A stretch of 64,000 nucleotides of DNA from Jacaranda mimosifolia (GCA_018894105.1 CM032117.1:48394503-48458502); one strand, 5' to 3'. Shown: positions 23,688 through 36,700, counted from the stretch's first letter. The notes: generated from the sequence alone by a model not told the origin. Translations and numbers: made by a program.

Positions 23688-24718
23688 GGATTAAATTTAT
23701 TTTATCCCTTTATACTATGAGGTAGGTGTCAAATCCTCTTATACTACCAAAACCTTCAAATACTCCCCTCAAACTTCTTTATTGTTAGAAAAATAACGAT
23801 TGTTTAACTGATGTGACACTAAAATTATATTCCTTTATGCACATGATAGTTGGAAATTTTGATGTCCAAAATATCCTTATGAGTTACTGTATAATGCTCA
23901 AGTTTCTTACTTCAATTTTGTTATTTCATTTTAGAACTTAAAGCATCATCTAACTTCTAATCCAATAAAACAAACACATTAAATCATTTCATTTCTCTTT
24001 TAAAGAACATTAAAGAACTCAATTCTAATGTATAACATATAAGACCAACAAAACAAAGGTTGCTTGCGCGGAAAAAAACACATGGAACCATTATATGTAT
24101 TTCTATTTCGTAACTATTTGTTTAAAAAATTTTAAATCTGCATTTGTTTTGGGATATAAAAATTCTATAATAATATGTAGGATTTTGCTATATTTCGCTT
24201 ATAATTTATCATTACTCTATAAAACTCTAATTGAATAAGTAAATTGAAAAAGAAATCAAAATTCTAGGGTTTTAAGGTTGAGATATACTAACCGATTAAT
24301 TTCAGACATCTCGTAAAAGATTAATTCGCTTGTTCCTCCACATATAAATACTATATCTTTTGGTACTTACCATCGAATTTCTGCTAGATCTTTTTTAAAA
24401 TTTTGGAATGATATTTTAGGGTTTTTCTTTGTGAGTAAGAAGAAAAGGAAGCCAAATATATTTGTCTCTTTCAGTCTTTCTTTTTATGCCAAGAACAAAT
24501 TTGTCTATACAGGAAAAAAAAATGCCACATGTCCCTAGTTTTTATGTTATTTAGTTATTTTTTTAGTTTAAATAAGTAATTTACGGTAGAGTTTTAATAC
24601 AGTCAACTATTTTATTAATGACATATAACTTTGAGGGGAATATTTTAAGGTTTTAATAGTATAAGGGGGTATTTGACATCTCTCTCATACTACAAGGGGG
24701 TAAAATGAATTTGAACCC
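23688..24718. mobile_element. 1,031-bp Mutator-type MITE inserted in the terminal repeat of MULE copy 2
   Basis: A perfect 9-bp direct repeat TTTTTTAAA flanks it (23679-23687 and 24719-24727). The ends are inverted repeats of roughly 80-90 bp: left GGATTAAATTTATTTTATCC; right, on the other strand, GGGTTCAAATTCATTTTACC. Matching blocks continue inward (ACTATGAG, GTGTCAAAT, TACTCCCCTC-like). A 9-bp duplication with long TIRs is the Mutator signature. There is no coding capacity inside. Its TIRs differ from those of the host MULE, so another element probably mobilised it. Confidence 0.9.
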
Positions 24719-25120
24719 TTTTTTAAACAATGAACTCCCTACTTTTTGTAAAATTTAGATATCATTCCCTACCAATTTGATTCGACAAAACTACCCTTAA
24801 GTATAATATTTTTCCTATTATTCTTTTAACTTCTTCTCTATCCACACAACCAAACAACCTTTATCCCAATTCTCAACCACTAAACCCTACCTTCATCTTT
24901 CTTTGCTAGAAATAGAAAGAAAAAAAAAAAGATACAGAAGACAACTGATCTCGACGGAGCGAACGACGAGCTCGACGGTGCAACCACGACCACCACATTT
25001 CCTTCTTCTCATTTTATTTCATCATTTTCAGGTCATTTTCTCAGTTTATTTTCATTCTTTTCAGTTTATTTTCTCAATTTATTATCAAGTCATTTTCTCC
25101 ATATTGTAGTTTTTCGAAAA

Positions 25121-25364
25121 TGTCAACTAGTGGTGAAGGATGAGTGTTCACTCAAGTTTTAGGGAGTTGCTGCTATAAGGACCAGCTCTATATAATGTCA
25201 ATTAAGGATAGTATGACTTTAATGGACCTGTACCTTAATCCCACGAGAAAATAGAGTGAAATCAACGACGAGCTCTTCACTTTGCACTACGTAGCTCACC
25301 AAAGATTGTGTGTAACTTTGAGCAGTGACGACGATGTCATGAATATGGGCTTACTTCATTTTAC
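25121..25364 (+). pseudogene. N-terminal PB1-like segment of MULE copy 2 transposase
   Basis: Closely resembles the N-terminal segment of copy 1 (11382-11635): MSTSGEG, then an in-frame TGA where copy 1 has Ala-Ser, then YKDQLYIMSIKDSMTLMDL, an internal TAG, and SSDDDVMNMGLLHF. It is followed directly by the repeat block. Confidence 0.85.
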
Positions 25365-26310
25365 CTAAAATTGTACTGCATTATTGAAGTTTTATACTTG
25401 AAGTGTTCTACTAATTGATTATCTAAAATTGTACTGCATTGCTAGTATTTTATAATTGAAGTGTTCTGCAATTGTACTTCATTTATTTGAAACTGTACTA
25501 TGATGATGAATTATTATTCTTCAAATATTCTATATTTATACTCCATTTTACCTAAAATTGTATTGCATTGTTGAAGTTTTATACTTGAAGTGTTCTACTA
25601 ATTGATTATCTAAAATTGTACTGTATTGCTAATATTTTATACTTGAAGTTTTCTGCAATTGTACTTCGTTTATTTGAAATTGCACTACAATGTTGAATTA
25701 TTATTCTTCAAATATTCTATATTTATACTTCATTTTACCTAAAATTGTACTGCATTGTTGTCGTTTTATATTTGAAGTATTCTATTAATTGATTATCTAA
25801 AATTATACTGCATTGCTAGTGTTTTATACTTGAAATATTCTATAATTGTACTTCATTTTATTTTAAACTGTACTACAATGCTAAATTATTGTTCTTTAAG
25901 TATTCTACATTTATACTGCATTTTAACTAAAATTATACTGCATTGTTGAAGTTTCATAGTTGAAGTATTCTATTAATTGATTATCTAAAATTGTACAGCA
26001 TTGCCAGTGTTACTTGAAGTGTTCTTGCAATTGTACTTTGTTTATTTGAAACTGTACTATGATGTTAAATTATTATTCTTCAAGTATACTACATTTATAC
26101 TTCATTAGTTTATTTTACCTAAAATTGCACTGCATTGTTGAAGTTTTATACTTTAAGTGTTCTACTAATTGATTATCCAAAATTGTACTACATTGCTAGT
26201 GTTTTATACCTGAGGTGTTCTACAATCGTATTTCATTTAATTGAAATTGTACAATGTTGAATTATTGTTCTTCAAATATACAACATTTATACTTCATTTA
26301 CCAAAAATTG
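25356..26310. repeat. GTAC-cored repeat block of MULE copy 2
   Basis: About 0.95 kb of repeated units of roughly 170-190 bp, such as aaattgtactgcattgttga, tactaattgattatctaaa and ttattcttcaaatattctac. It occupies the same position as the 2.8-kb array of copy 1 but is about one third as long, so array length differs between copies. Confidence 0.88.
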
Positions 26311-26319
26311 TACCGCATT

Positions 26320-28550
26320 AGTAAACTCCAAGAGGTGCATTAGAGGATGAAATTGGTTCAACCAATACATCTGAAAATGAATTGGCTTTAGTTAGCAACT
26401 CAATTGATGCATGGAGGCATTGCATATATAGAGAGGGTCAAACGTTCAAGAATGCTGAGGAGTTCAGAATTATGCGGTCGCTATTATGCAGTCATTTCAA
26501 TAAAATAAAATGACACAAAAAAATCATAGATATTTGTAGTGATGAAAATTGCAAATGGAGAATCTATGCATCAAAGCATGAGGCTGATAAATTATTTGGC
26601 ATTTGAAAGTGCAATCTAGAGCACACATATGGTGAGGCTAATCTTCAGATGAGGGGACATCCTAAAGTCGATTCCACTTGGGTTGCTAACATAGTAAAGG
26701 ATAAATTGAGATAAGAGCCATGTTATCGCCTATCTACTATGTTGAAGGATATCCACAGAGAATATGGTGTGGAACTCCAATACCATAAAGCATGGATGGA
26801 TAAGGAATTAGCTATGCATGACATCCATGGAGTTGAGAAGAGGTCTTATGATAAATTGAGGTGGTACAATAATGCTGTAAGGAGGACAAACCCTTGAAAT
26901 ATTGCAGATTGTAAGATTGACCCAACTAGTTGGAAATTTCGCCAGCTATATATATGTTTTAGTGCCTGCCTTATTGGCTTTATTAGGGGATACAGGTCGT
27001 TGATATTCTTAGATGGCACCTATATTAAAAATAAAAATAAATATAAAGGAAGCTTACTCAATGTTGTCAGCAAGGATGCTAATAATGCCTTATTCATGCT
27101 AGCATATGCAATTGTTGACTCTGAAAATATTAGTAATTGGGAGTGGTTCTACTTTAAGCTAAGAAGTGTTTTAGATTCTAAATATATGCCTGGCTTATCA
27201 ATGTTTACATTTTGCTCCGATCGACATACAGGTCTTCTTAAGTCCATCCCCATGATATTTCCTAGTAGCCACCATGTATATTGTTTGAGATACTTAGGGC
27301 TCGTTTATTTTGAATGATGTGATTAGAAGTGATATATAAGCAAATTGATACATTTTAATCCCATTAGAAATTATAATATTTTAATTTTATGTTTGCTTGG
27401 TAAGATTAATATATAAATAAATTAAAATATAATATATATATAAATTTACTATTATATTCTTTATACTTTTTAATAAGTTTTTCACAATTTCCTTATTCTT
27501 CCCCATTCTTAGGAACAAGGTTTAATTGGAAATAAGATAAAAAAAAAAAAAAAAGGTTCTATTTGATCTTTGTAATTATAATCACACCACATCAAGCATT
27601 CCCTCCCTTGATCCATTTTCCAAAAACAACAATAAATAATGTTGGGCCTTGAATTTATCAATGGCCTTTTATCAATTGAAACAAACATTAAAAGATGCTT
27701 GATTATGTATGTATCATACCTAATCAAGCCAAGTAAACAAGCCCTTAGTGGATAACTTCAAGAAATATGTAGGAACTTTATCTTTACTTGTGAAACAATT
27801 ATATAAAATAAACTCTAATTCATAACATATAGCATATTAACAATCCCATTATTTTAAATCCAAGTATTAAGAAAATAACCCCTACATAACAAGAAACATT
27901 GGTTTTCTGTTTTTATGAAAGCTGCATATGCGCCTACAAATGAGGAGTACAATCGACATATAGATAACATCTTAGAGTCAATGTCGCTTGCTAGTAACTT
28001 TGTTATGTAGTCTGAGCCACAATGTTGGGAAAATTCCTTATTCAGTGGAAATCGATGGGGGTAATAAACAATAATCAAGTAGAATGTTGGAATAATTAGG
28101 TGAAACCAGCCCGATTTATTCCAATTGCAGCCATGGTTGATCACATACGGAAGTAAATAATGGTTATGATGCATGGTCGACGAGAAAGATCTCACAAGAT
28201 GGTTGGTCAATTATGTCCCAAGCAAGAGAAGAAGTTAACAATCGATTATATGAACTCTCATACCTTAAAAGTTATCATGTCTAGCAGTTGGAGCTTTGAG
28301 GTGATTGAGCATGACAATCGTATACTGTAGATTTGCAGAGTGGGGTTTGTTCTTGCAGAGCGTGGCCGATTGATAAAAAACCATGCAAGTATGCTTGTGC
28401 TTGAATCAAGTCAAAGTCACTTTCACCATGTGACTTTACAGATCAATACTACCGAGTTGAGATGTATCAACAAGCATACCAAGCAGTGATAAACTCTATT
28501 TCTACTTTCGATATGCATATGTTCCCTCCAGATGATGACAACAATATTAG
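26320..28550 (+). pseudogene. MULE copy 2 transposase core, decayed
   Basis: Parallel to 14550-16300 of copy 1. It shows the MuDR N-terminal domain with several stops, FLDGTYIK (first Asp, about 27005), an intact stretch through FCSDRHTGLLKS (second Asp), then the Tourist insertion, then QVECWNN (Glu, about 28080) and a SWIM-like CSCRAWPIDKKPCKYAC in which the His is now Tyr. It retains the roughly 20-residue segment (SNWEWFYFKL...) that copy 1 lacks, and reads Tyr where copy 1 has the TAG, so the two copies decayed independently. It has many stops and is not functional. Confidence 0.88.
27297..27744. mobile_element. Tourist-type (PIF/Harbinger) MITE, 448 bp
   Basis: Flanked by TTA (27294-27296 and 27745-27747). 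Terminal inverted repeats: GGGCTCGTTTATTTTG at the left and GGGCTTGTTTACTTGG at the right on the other strand. MULE copy 1 provides the empty site: there the same coding stretch reads gatacttagtggataac without interruption. The interior is AT-rich, has an A14-16 run, and has no gene. Confidence 0.95.
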
Positions 28551-28555
28551 GAAAT

Positions 28556-31201
28556 TGATAATTGTAAGACATAAGGCAATCACCTTCTTCGCCACGCACG
28601 TCCATTTTCAACATGCAAGTGCCGTCATCCTTTCCACATTCATTCTCACTGGCACAAGAAAATTTAAGAAACAAGACCACCATTCCTTTTCTCTCGTTGC
28701 AATGATCTCAACGGTACCAATTTCTCTTAAAAATTCCCAGTGAATTGGTGGCAGCAAGTGACCAAACAACGACTAATGGTAGTGGCGATGGTTTGGTGGT
28801 TTCGATGGCCAGAACATAGAAATTGAAGTGTATTCTGACAGGCTTGAAGAGTAGAACGCAATGGTATCTTCAATTTCTCAATTGGGCCACCGGTCATAAA
28901 GTAATTTAAGGAAAAATATAGCGGCAGTCAATAGCAGACTGTCATGATTTTCTTCAAATTAATAGGAGACCAAGCATCGAATCGCAAAATTGATTGGATG
29001 GAGTATGACGCACCTTGTGCTGGTAGCTGTACACAACTCCAGCAGGCCACCGTCGCGCGGCTAGGGGGGAGAGTGGCTAAGGGCTGCCTTTTCCATCAAT
29101 CTCCGGCCACTCAGTGCTGCTATTAGTATGAGTTGTAAGGAGTCAAGCTGGGGGCGACTTCGGCGACTGAGAAGCAAGAATTTGAACGCATGCGGGCTGG
29201 TTTTGGGCAGTAAATTGACCTCAAACTCAGTTAATTTGGTAAAATTTTGTTTAAATGATGTGTTTTCTGATTCAATTTGAGTAAATTATTAAGTTGGTTT
29301 TTTTATATAAATTTGAGTTAATTGAACCGAATGATGATGTTGGACCGAAATAATGGGATATGATTTAGTTATAAAATGACATGTGAACCTGAATTCGACA
29401 ATAAAAGACTAGTTATTATTTAAATTAAATTGATTGATACAATTAAGAAGTCAATTTATGAATCGATAATGAAAATTTTTTACTCATATGGAAAACATAT
29501 TAACTTCATAGACAAAAAATTAATTAATTAACCATGAACTAAAAATATAATTTTAATGTTAGTTGTGAAGTGAGACATGGGCATGGAATTAAGTAAAAGA
29601 TATAATTAATACTATTTAGTCCAAAATGACATGTTAAGATGTCAAAACTGTAAAATGAGAATAAATTTTTACTATTACAGAGGAATATACTAAATTTACG
29701 AGTATAAGCTAAATTTATTAGTTATGGACTAAGAATATTGATTTGAGTATTAATAAATAATAATGAAATTGGAATGAGGGCACGAAATTTATAAAACATG
29801 TAAATGATATTGTTTGGCCCAAGTGGCGTGCTTAGGAAGTCAAAAGTATAAATTGAGATAAGAATTGATCATTATAGTTAAGTGCATAAATTTGGAGAAA
29901 ATGAATTCAAACCTCAATGATAAAATAGAACTTTTGATCGCTAAAATGAGCTCGTTATCAGCCGAGCGTAATATCTAGGTTGAGGTGGTCGCAAGAAAGT
30001 AAATCACTATATTTGAATACCTCGACACGGATATCAAATAAAATGAAAACTCGCGAAGAAATAAACAAACATATAGAACTAAAATGTTCAAATAATAATA
30101 GCTACTAATAGTAGATGCTATTCGGTAGTGTCGATACTTATATTGCATTTTGGTTGAAAATAGATGACGAGAACCCGAGCATTTCAGGCTAGTAGAGAAT
30201 TCCTGTCGTGGGCATAGAATACCAAGTGAGTTTATATAGCCGCTTTATTGCTAGGAAAAAGATTATGCCTGTTAATCATGAATCTCAGTTTGTTCATATA
30301 TGTCCTATTCGTTTGCCATCATCCTTGTGTTCAAAGCATTTGTTGAGTTTGATAAATTCGTATTCTTTGCAATCCCCAGCCTTGCCAACTAGTTCCGTGA
30401 TTGATTTATTGACCTTTTAAAATGCCGTCAATACGGTCTTGCCAACCTATTAATTTGTTATTTTCTTAATTCATTGTTCTAAACTATTATTGAAATGGTC
30501 TTGCCAACTGATTGTTTTTATTATTTCTCGAGTTCTTTATTTTGAATTGTTGTAAAGACGGTCTTGCTGACCAATTATTTTACTATTTTCCTAAACTTTC
30601 TACTTTAAACTCGTTGTATTCAATTGTTATTCATTAATGGTATTGTTTAAATTCTGAATCCACTATTAGAAAACTTATTGTTTACCTATGCCCCTTGGAG
30701 ATGCCCTTGGGAAAAATTAGGCCCAGGACTAGGACTGAAAAGACAATAAGGCAAAATAGACCGATGGTGACTGGTCTCCCAGCTAGTACCTATTATGATC
30801 CTAACCTGCAAGTAGTTGAAGGTAGTTGTTTGCAAGTACAGGATTAACATGTGATCGGCTATGCCATACCAACCAACCGTTTGAGCTAATTACTTGGAAA
30901 ATAGAGGAATAAGGGAATTATTTCATACCGATCTAAAGGAGTCATAACGTTGGAGACCCACCAACAGCTCCACCATTTAACTATGTTTCTTATTGACTAT
31001 TGAGCTCTATTATTTGTACGACCGTATTTCTTACCAACTGATCGATTCTAAACCTTGGTTAGTAGGGTCTATCCATAACAGTTCATGTTGTCGTAATTGG
31101 CTCAACGTGAGCGTTTTATTAATCCCCAGTTTCATTGATTTCTTTCAAAGCACCTTAGTTATCTTCTTCTTATCTGATATTCCTATATGTAAATTAGTTG
31201 C
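28556..31201. mobile_element. unassigned old repeat, possibly one half of a Ty3/gypsy LTR
   Basis: No coding region is recognised. Features seen: a G-rich segment near 29000-29200, a diverged tandem duplication of about 220 bp (around 29578 and 29797, gggca-gaa-tt...aaaatgacatg-like), and repeated 'cggtcttgcc' units at 30430-30570. The sequence continues on the far side of the nested gypsy element (40846-41287), where it ends with ggtcgggtgttaca, a typical plant gypsy LTR end. Read together, the two pieces would make a roughly 3-kb old LTR or solo LTR starting near 28560. The left boundary and flanking duplication could not be fixed. Confidence 0.4.
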
Positions 31202-31892
31202 TGATATGGGATGGCCCAAGCAGCTCGGCCCAAACCAAATTGGCCCAAAGATGCAGTACCAGGCCTAGTCTTACATCCGAGGCCCATAGGCGCAATCGAC
31301 CTCAGTCGACCTCTTTCTCGACCCGCGCCTCTAATCTGTTCCCTAAAATGATGTCAAGTCGACCTTATTGACCAGAGAGGTCGGTACAGTACAATACTCT
31401 GCCGCTGCATTAAATGCACTGACAGGTGGCATGCCTCCGCATTAATGGCGCATGCAGTCCCATTATCGCATGACGCAGCAGGCGCTTCAACAATGTACTA
31501 CTCTGCCTTATAACCTGGGAAGATGGCCACTTGGAATGGCATAGGGAGGGGAGTTGACCAATTGCCCCTCATGCAAGGACAAATGCCCTCTCTACACGTC
31601 AAGGGCATCACAGACAAATCCCTAAGTAGAGAAGGCTATAAATACCCCCATTCCAACCTTCTAAATGTATGCTCTCATATATACAAAAAGCCCATACTTT
31701 GCTGCTCTTATTATCTAGTCGACTCGTATTGACTTGAGCGTTGGAGGGCCTAAGCCGAAGGCTCCTCGACTAGCCTGATGTTTGTTAGTGATTGCAGAAT
31801 TCAGCCCACCAAAACAAGTATAACGACCAGAGAGGTCAAGTTTCACCAAGTCTTCTAGTTGATCTAACATCCAACGGATTCAACCCTCATCA
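31202..31892 (+). repeat. 5' LTR of the Tat element
   Basis: 691 bp, TGATATGG...CCTCATCA. It aligns over its full length with 40150-40840. By eye I count about 23 differences in the first 310 bases, mostly transitions, so the insertion is not recent. Confidence 0.95.
31637..31644 (+). promoter_or_regulatory. TATA box of the 5' LTR
   Basis: TATAAATA at LTR offset 435, preserved at the same offset in the 3' LTR (40585-40592). It is the likely core promoter for the retrotransposon transcript. Confidence 0.7.
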
Positions 31893-31913
31893 TTTGGCAT
31901 CGTCTGTAGGAAA
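31893..31913 (+). other. primer-binding site region of the Tat element
   Basis: Directly after the 5' LTR comes tttggcatcgtctgtagg, a diverged form of the TTGGCGCCGTCTGTGG motif found at this position in many plant gypsy elements. The tRNA identity was not determined. Confidence 0.65.
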
Positions 31914-31934
31914 CCTTTGAATCCGCTATCGATA

Positions 31935-33577
31935 ATGGTAAACACCAGGCGAGCCTCCTCAAGAAGAGAAGAAAGTAGGAGATCCAGGTCTCCCCTGCCT
32001 AGGCCTCACCAAGAGCCAGTAGCACCAGGGGCCAGCGCCCATCCAGAGCCAGTGGTCACTTTGACCATGCCCCAATTAATGCAGCTCATTAGTGAGCAGA
32101 TTTCAACTCAACTCTCGATGACCCTGAATCGACACACCACCCAACCGAAGCTGGCAGCTAGTGCAACACCGCAATCTGCGGCCCCGAAGAGAAAACAGGC
32201 CGAAGCAAATTTTGAGTAGGCCACCATCGAGGTGCGAAGTGAGCTCAGGCTGTTTTCCAAGAGAGATGCCTCGACCTGTGCCATGCGAGGAGGTGGCAGA
32301 TTTAATCAACTATGATGTTCGACCTATTTGAGCCCCGCAACGTGATAATGTCGAACGCTCAAGACATCCCGCGAACAGAAGTGTATCCCGGGCGGATAAA
32401 GAGGAATGGGAAAAGATATCGCACCAGGTGCAACAATTGAACCAACGACTGGAGGAGATTTCGAGGAGAAACATGGGAAGGTTGCCCCATCAAGAGGGAC
32501 CGCAGAGGTTCCAAAGAGAAAGAGACTCCCCCTTTGTCCAAGATATCATCGACGAGTGCATTGCTATCGATGCCAAGATTCCGACTGGCCTGCCGAGATA
32601 CGACAGATCAACCGACCCGAATGAGCACCTAATGCAGTTTGAACTTATGATGTAGCTGCATGGACATAATGAGTACATCCATGCAAAAATGCTGGTGACT
32701 ACTTTCCAGGGAATAGCACTCAACTGGTTTGTGAAACTGGAGCCGGCATCAATATTCTCATATGACCAACTGTGCAAAAAATTCTTGCACCAGTTCGCGA
32801 GCAGAAGAAAAGCTAAGCTTCCCCATACACATTTGCACATGATAAAGCAAGCCGAGGGAGAATCCCTCTTGGACTTTTCACCCGATTCAACACAGAGGTG
32901 TTAAAGATCGATTGCCCGAGAATTGAATTCTTGATCGACGTGTTATTTCTGGGCCTTAGCACAAGGAATTTGCCAATGCTTTGGCTCGCGAGCAGCCAAG
33001 AACGATGGAGGAGATCCTCTACCTCACAGACAGGTACATGACCCAAGAAGAGATGAACAAGTTGAAATATGGAAACCTGAAAGTCGACAAGAAGAAAAAC
33101 AAAAAGAAAGATGGTCGTTAGGTCAGAGAGGGACGTCGTTCCCCCATAAAATGCTTCCACGAATACACTCCACTCAACCTCCCGAGGAAAGAAGTGTTGT
33201 TCGCCATACAGCACGAAAACCTGCTCAAAAAACCCCAAAAGCTCACGGAGACCAAAGCCATGAAAAAATCAAAGAAGTACTGTCATTTCTATAGGCAGAA
33301 AGGACACGACACGGAAGGTTGCTTCAACTTGAAGGATGAGATTGAAAGACTGATCAAGGAAGGCCATTTGAAAAAATATATTGAGGAGCAGGTCACGCGC
33401 GAAGAGGGCAGGACCGACCGGACTCCCCGTAGAGAAAGGTCGGTCAGCCCGATGAGAGAAGAAAAAGGGAAAAAACCTGCCCAAGAACCCAACCCGCCCA
33501 TTAGAGGAGTCATCGACATGATCATGGGAGGTCCCACTGGAAGGGATTCCAAGAACACAAGGAAACAAACCCAAAGA
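31935..33577 (+). pseudogene. gag of the Tat element, broken
   Basis: Starts MVNTRRASSRREESRR. Later segments in shifted frames show the gag core (IPTGLPRYDRSTDPNEHL, GIALNWFVKL, FLHQFASRRK). The C-terminal part has a single zinc-knuckle-like CHFYRQKGHDTEGC followed by NLKDEIERLIKEGHLKKYI, typical of this lineage. Stops include a TAG after FELMM (about 32653) and frame changes near 32220, 32870 and 33120. Confidence 0.88.
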
Positions 33578-33708
33578 TAGCTAGAGTCGACCAAACCAAC
33601 CAAGGTCGAGACGGTATTTCAGCTCTCAACCAGCGCCGAGCCAATCTCCTTCAGCAACTCAGATCTCGACCATATGGAGAACAAAAGGGTCGATAGAAAA
33701 ATAGACTG

Positions 33709-36700
33709 CCCATGGTGGTAACCCTGGAAATAGCCAACTTCGAGGTCAGAAAGATATTGGTCGACAATGGCAGCGCTGTGAACATCATGTGCTTGTCTAC
33801 ATTAAACAAAATGAAACTGGGGGAACTAAAGTTTGATCCAGTCAGAACACCGCTAGTAGGATTTGGTGGGTCTGAGATCATCCCAGAAGGATCTGTCAAC
33901 CTTTCCACAACATTCAGACAAGGCTCCTGGAGCCAAACCTTGATGATCAACTATTTGGTGGTCGACGCTTTATTTGCATACAACGTCATCATTGGTCGAC
34001 CAGCCCTAAACGACTTCATGGCCATCGTCTCCACTTACCACATGAAGATAAAGTTCCCGACCCCAGCAGGAGTAGGAGAACTCTTATGCAACCTTAAGGA
34101 CGAATGGTGCTGTTACACCATTTCCATCGACTCCAACGAACAAAAAAAATGACCTCAACTGAAGCCCTCGGGGGATGCCCCTGTAGCGAACTCCGATGAG
34201 GGACCTTCATCTAAGAAGAGGAAGTTGGAAGACACTCGGGTCGGGAGTGATATGGGCGACCGTTTGGAATGCCTCATGGTCAATTTCCTTCGACGCAACA
34301 TTGATGTGTTCGCTTGGAAAGCTGCAGATCTTCAAGGAATCGACCCAAGTATCATCGTCCATCAACTCAATGTGGACCCAGCTCACAAGCCAGTGAGGCA
34401 AAATACAAGAACCTTTAATGTTGAGAGGTCCTAAATCATCGAGGAGGAGGTTAGCAAGCTTTTATAAGCAGGATATATTGTAGAAATTCAGTACCCTTCT
34501 TGGCTTTGTAATGTTGTACTTGTCCCTAAGAATGAGGGAAAATGACGAATGTGTAATAATTTCACTGATTTAAATAAAGCTTGCCCGAAGGATCCTTACC
34601 CCTTGCCTCGTATAGATTTATTAGTAGATTCTACTGTTGGATGTGAATTATTGAGCATGATGGATGCCTTCCAAGGCTATTATCAAATATTTATGGCACC
34701 CGAGGATAGGGATAAGACTTCTTTCGTCGTCCCCAACGGAGTATATTACTTTTTAGTCATGCCCTTTGGACTCAAGAACGCGGAAGCAACGTACCAAAGA
34801 TTGGTCAACTTTATGTTCAAGAATGAGATCGGAAGGTCGATGGAGGTCTACATCGACAACATGATTGTCAAAATCGAGAAGGCTAAGGACCACCTAGTCG
34901 ACCTCAGCCATACCTTTGCCATATTAAGGGCCTTCGTCATGAAGCTCAACCCTAAAAATTACACATTCGGAGTACACGGGGGCAAGTTCCTCAGGTATAT
35001 GGTCAGTCAAAGAGGGATTGAGGTAAACCCACAGAAGATCCAAGCAATTCTGGACATCGGCCCGCCTCGCACAGTTCGTCGCACAGTTCGAGATGTCCAA
35101 TGCCTAGTCAGCAGGATCATAGCCCTCGGCAGATTCATAGCTCGGCTGGCCGACAAGAGCCTACCTTTCTTCAAAATACTTAGAAATGCCAAAAAATCAG
35201 GGTTTCAGTGGACTCAGCATTGCGACCAGGCCTTTGTAGAGCTCAAGCAGTACTTGTCTTCACCACCTATGCTCGCCAAACCCGAGCTGGGAGAAGTGCT
35301 ACAGCTTTATCTAGTTGTATCTACTACATCAATCAGTTTAGTATTAACATCGACAAGAGAAGTGACTCATCGTCCTGTGTATTATTGCAGCAAAGCTTTA
35401 CATGAGCCCGAACATAATTATTTGGAGATCGAGAAGTTTGCCCTCGCCCTCGTTACGGTAGCCCAAAAGTTACAACCTTACTTCCAATCCCATGCAATCA
35501 TGGTGTTGATGAATCAACTATTAAAGCAGGTGTTGTCGAAGCCCGACACTTCAGGTCGACTTACCAAATGGGCCATTGAGCTTGGGGAGTTCGACATCAC
35601 ATTCCAGCCGCAGACGGCCATAAAAGCATAAGTCCTGGCAGACTTCATCATCGAAAGACTTGACCTACCGATCCAAAATGTTGAGAATGCCTCGGTATGG
35701 ACATTGCACGTTGATGGATCAGCAACCACATCAGGAGGTGAAATAGGTGTGTCCCTCCGTTCCCCACTTGCCGAGGAGTATGATTTTGCCATAAAACTTG
35801 ACTTTGCGGTTACCAACAACGAAGCAGAATATGAGGCTCTCATCGCAGGAATGTGCATGGCCGCAGCTCGCGGCGTCGAGCAGCTTGTAGCGATCACTAA
35901 TTCTCAGCTAGTCGCGGAATAGGTTGAAGGCAATTTCTAGGTGAAGGAACTCAAAATAACTCAGTATCTGACAGAAGTAAGACAATTACGACAATTATTC
36001 AGGAGTTTCACCCTGAGCTAGGTCCCCCGAACAGAGAACGAACGAGCAGACGCACTCTCAAAGCTAGCCAGCTCAATGAAAGGTACCAGGGAAAGAACCA
36101 TAACATTTTTGGTGGCCAGCAAGCCCTGTATCACAACCACCAATCATAGTCTCATCGGGTGCGTCGAGGAGACAGCCCCCTCTTGGCAAGAGCCAATCAA
36201 GCTTTACCTGAGTCAAGAGACCATGCCCATCGACGATAAGGAAACCTACAGGCTTAGAGGGCAGGCAGCCAAGTTTGCACTAGATAACATAGACAGCTCT
36301 ATAGGAGATCAATATCAGGACCCCCATTGAAATGCCTAGCACCCGAAGAGGCAAACAGAGTACTGTATGAGATACACGCCGGCATTTGCGGTAACCATTC
36401 CGGTAGTCGATCTTTAGGGCACAAAGTTGTCCGTTATGGTTATTTTTGGCCCACCTTATTGCAAGACCCAGTCGACTTCGCTAGAAAATGCCCGTCGTGC
36501 CAAATCCACTCGAATATACAACACCAACTAGCATTGATGGTCAGCATCCATATCACATGGCTATTCGACCAATAGAGGATCGACATAGTTGGATCTCTCT
36601 CGAAGATGTCGGGCCAGCATAAGTTTATCATAGTGGCGGTCGAATACTTCACCAAATGGGTGGAAGCCGAAGCAGTTCCAAAAATTACCGATGCGACCAT

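Larger units (their letters stand above)
23612..28555 (+). mobile_element. second, truncated copy of the same MULE family (copy 2)
   Basis: It begins about 110 bp after copy 1 ends, in the same orientation. Its left terminus (aagtacc..., AGTCCCCACTTG, then AACTCCCTAC and ATCATTCCCTACC after the MITE) matches the left terminus of copy 1. It is followed by the same leader, PB1-like segment, a shorter GTAC repeat block and the transposase region. Homology stops near 28550, in the coding region just after PDDDN-like codons, so the zinc knuckle, the Ulp1 gene and the right terminus are missing. It is interrupted by a Mutator-type MITE (23688-24718) and a Tourist MITE (27297-27744). Confidence 0.87.
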
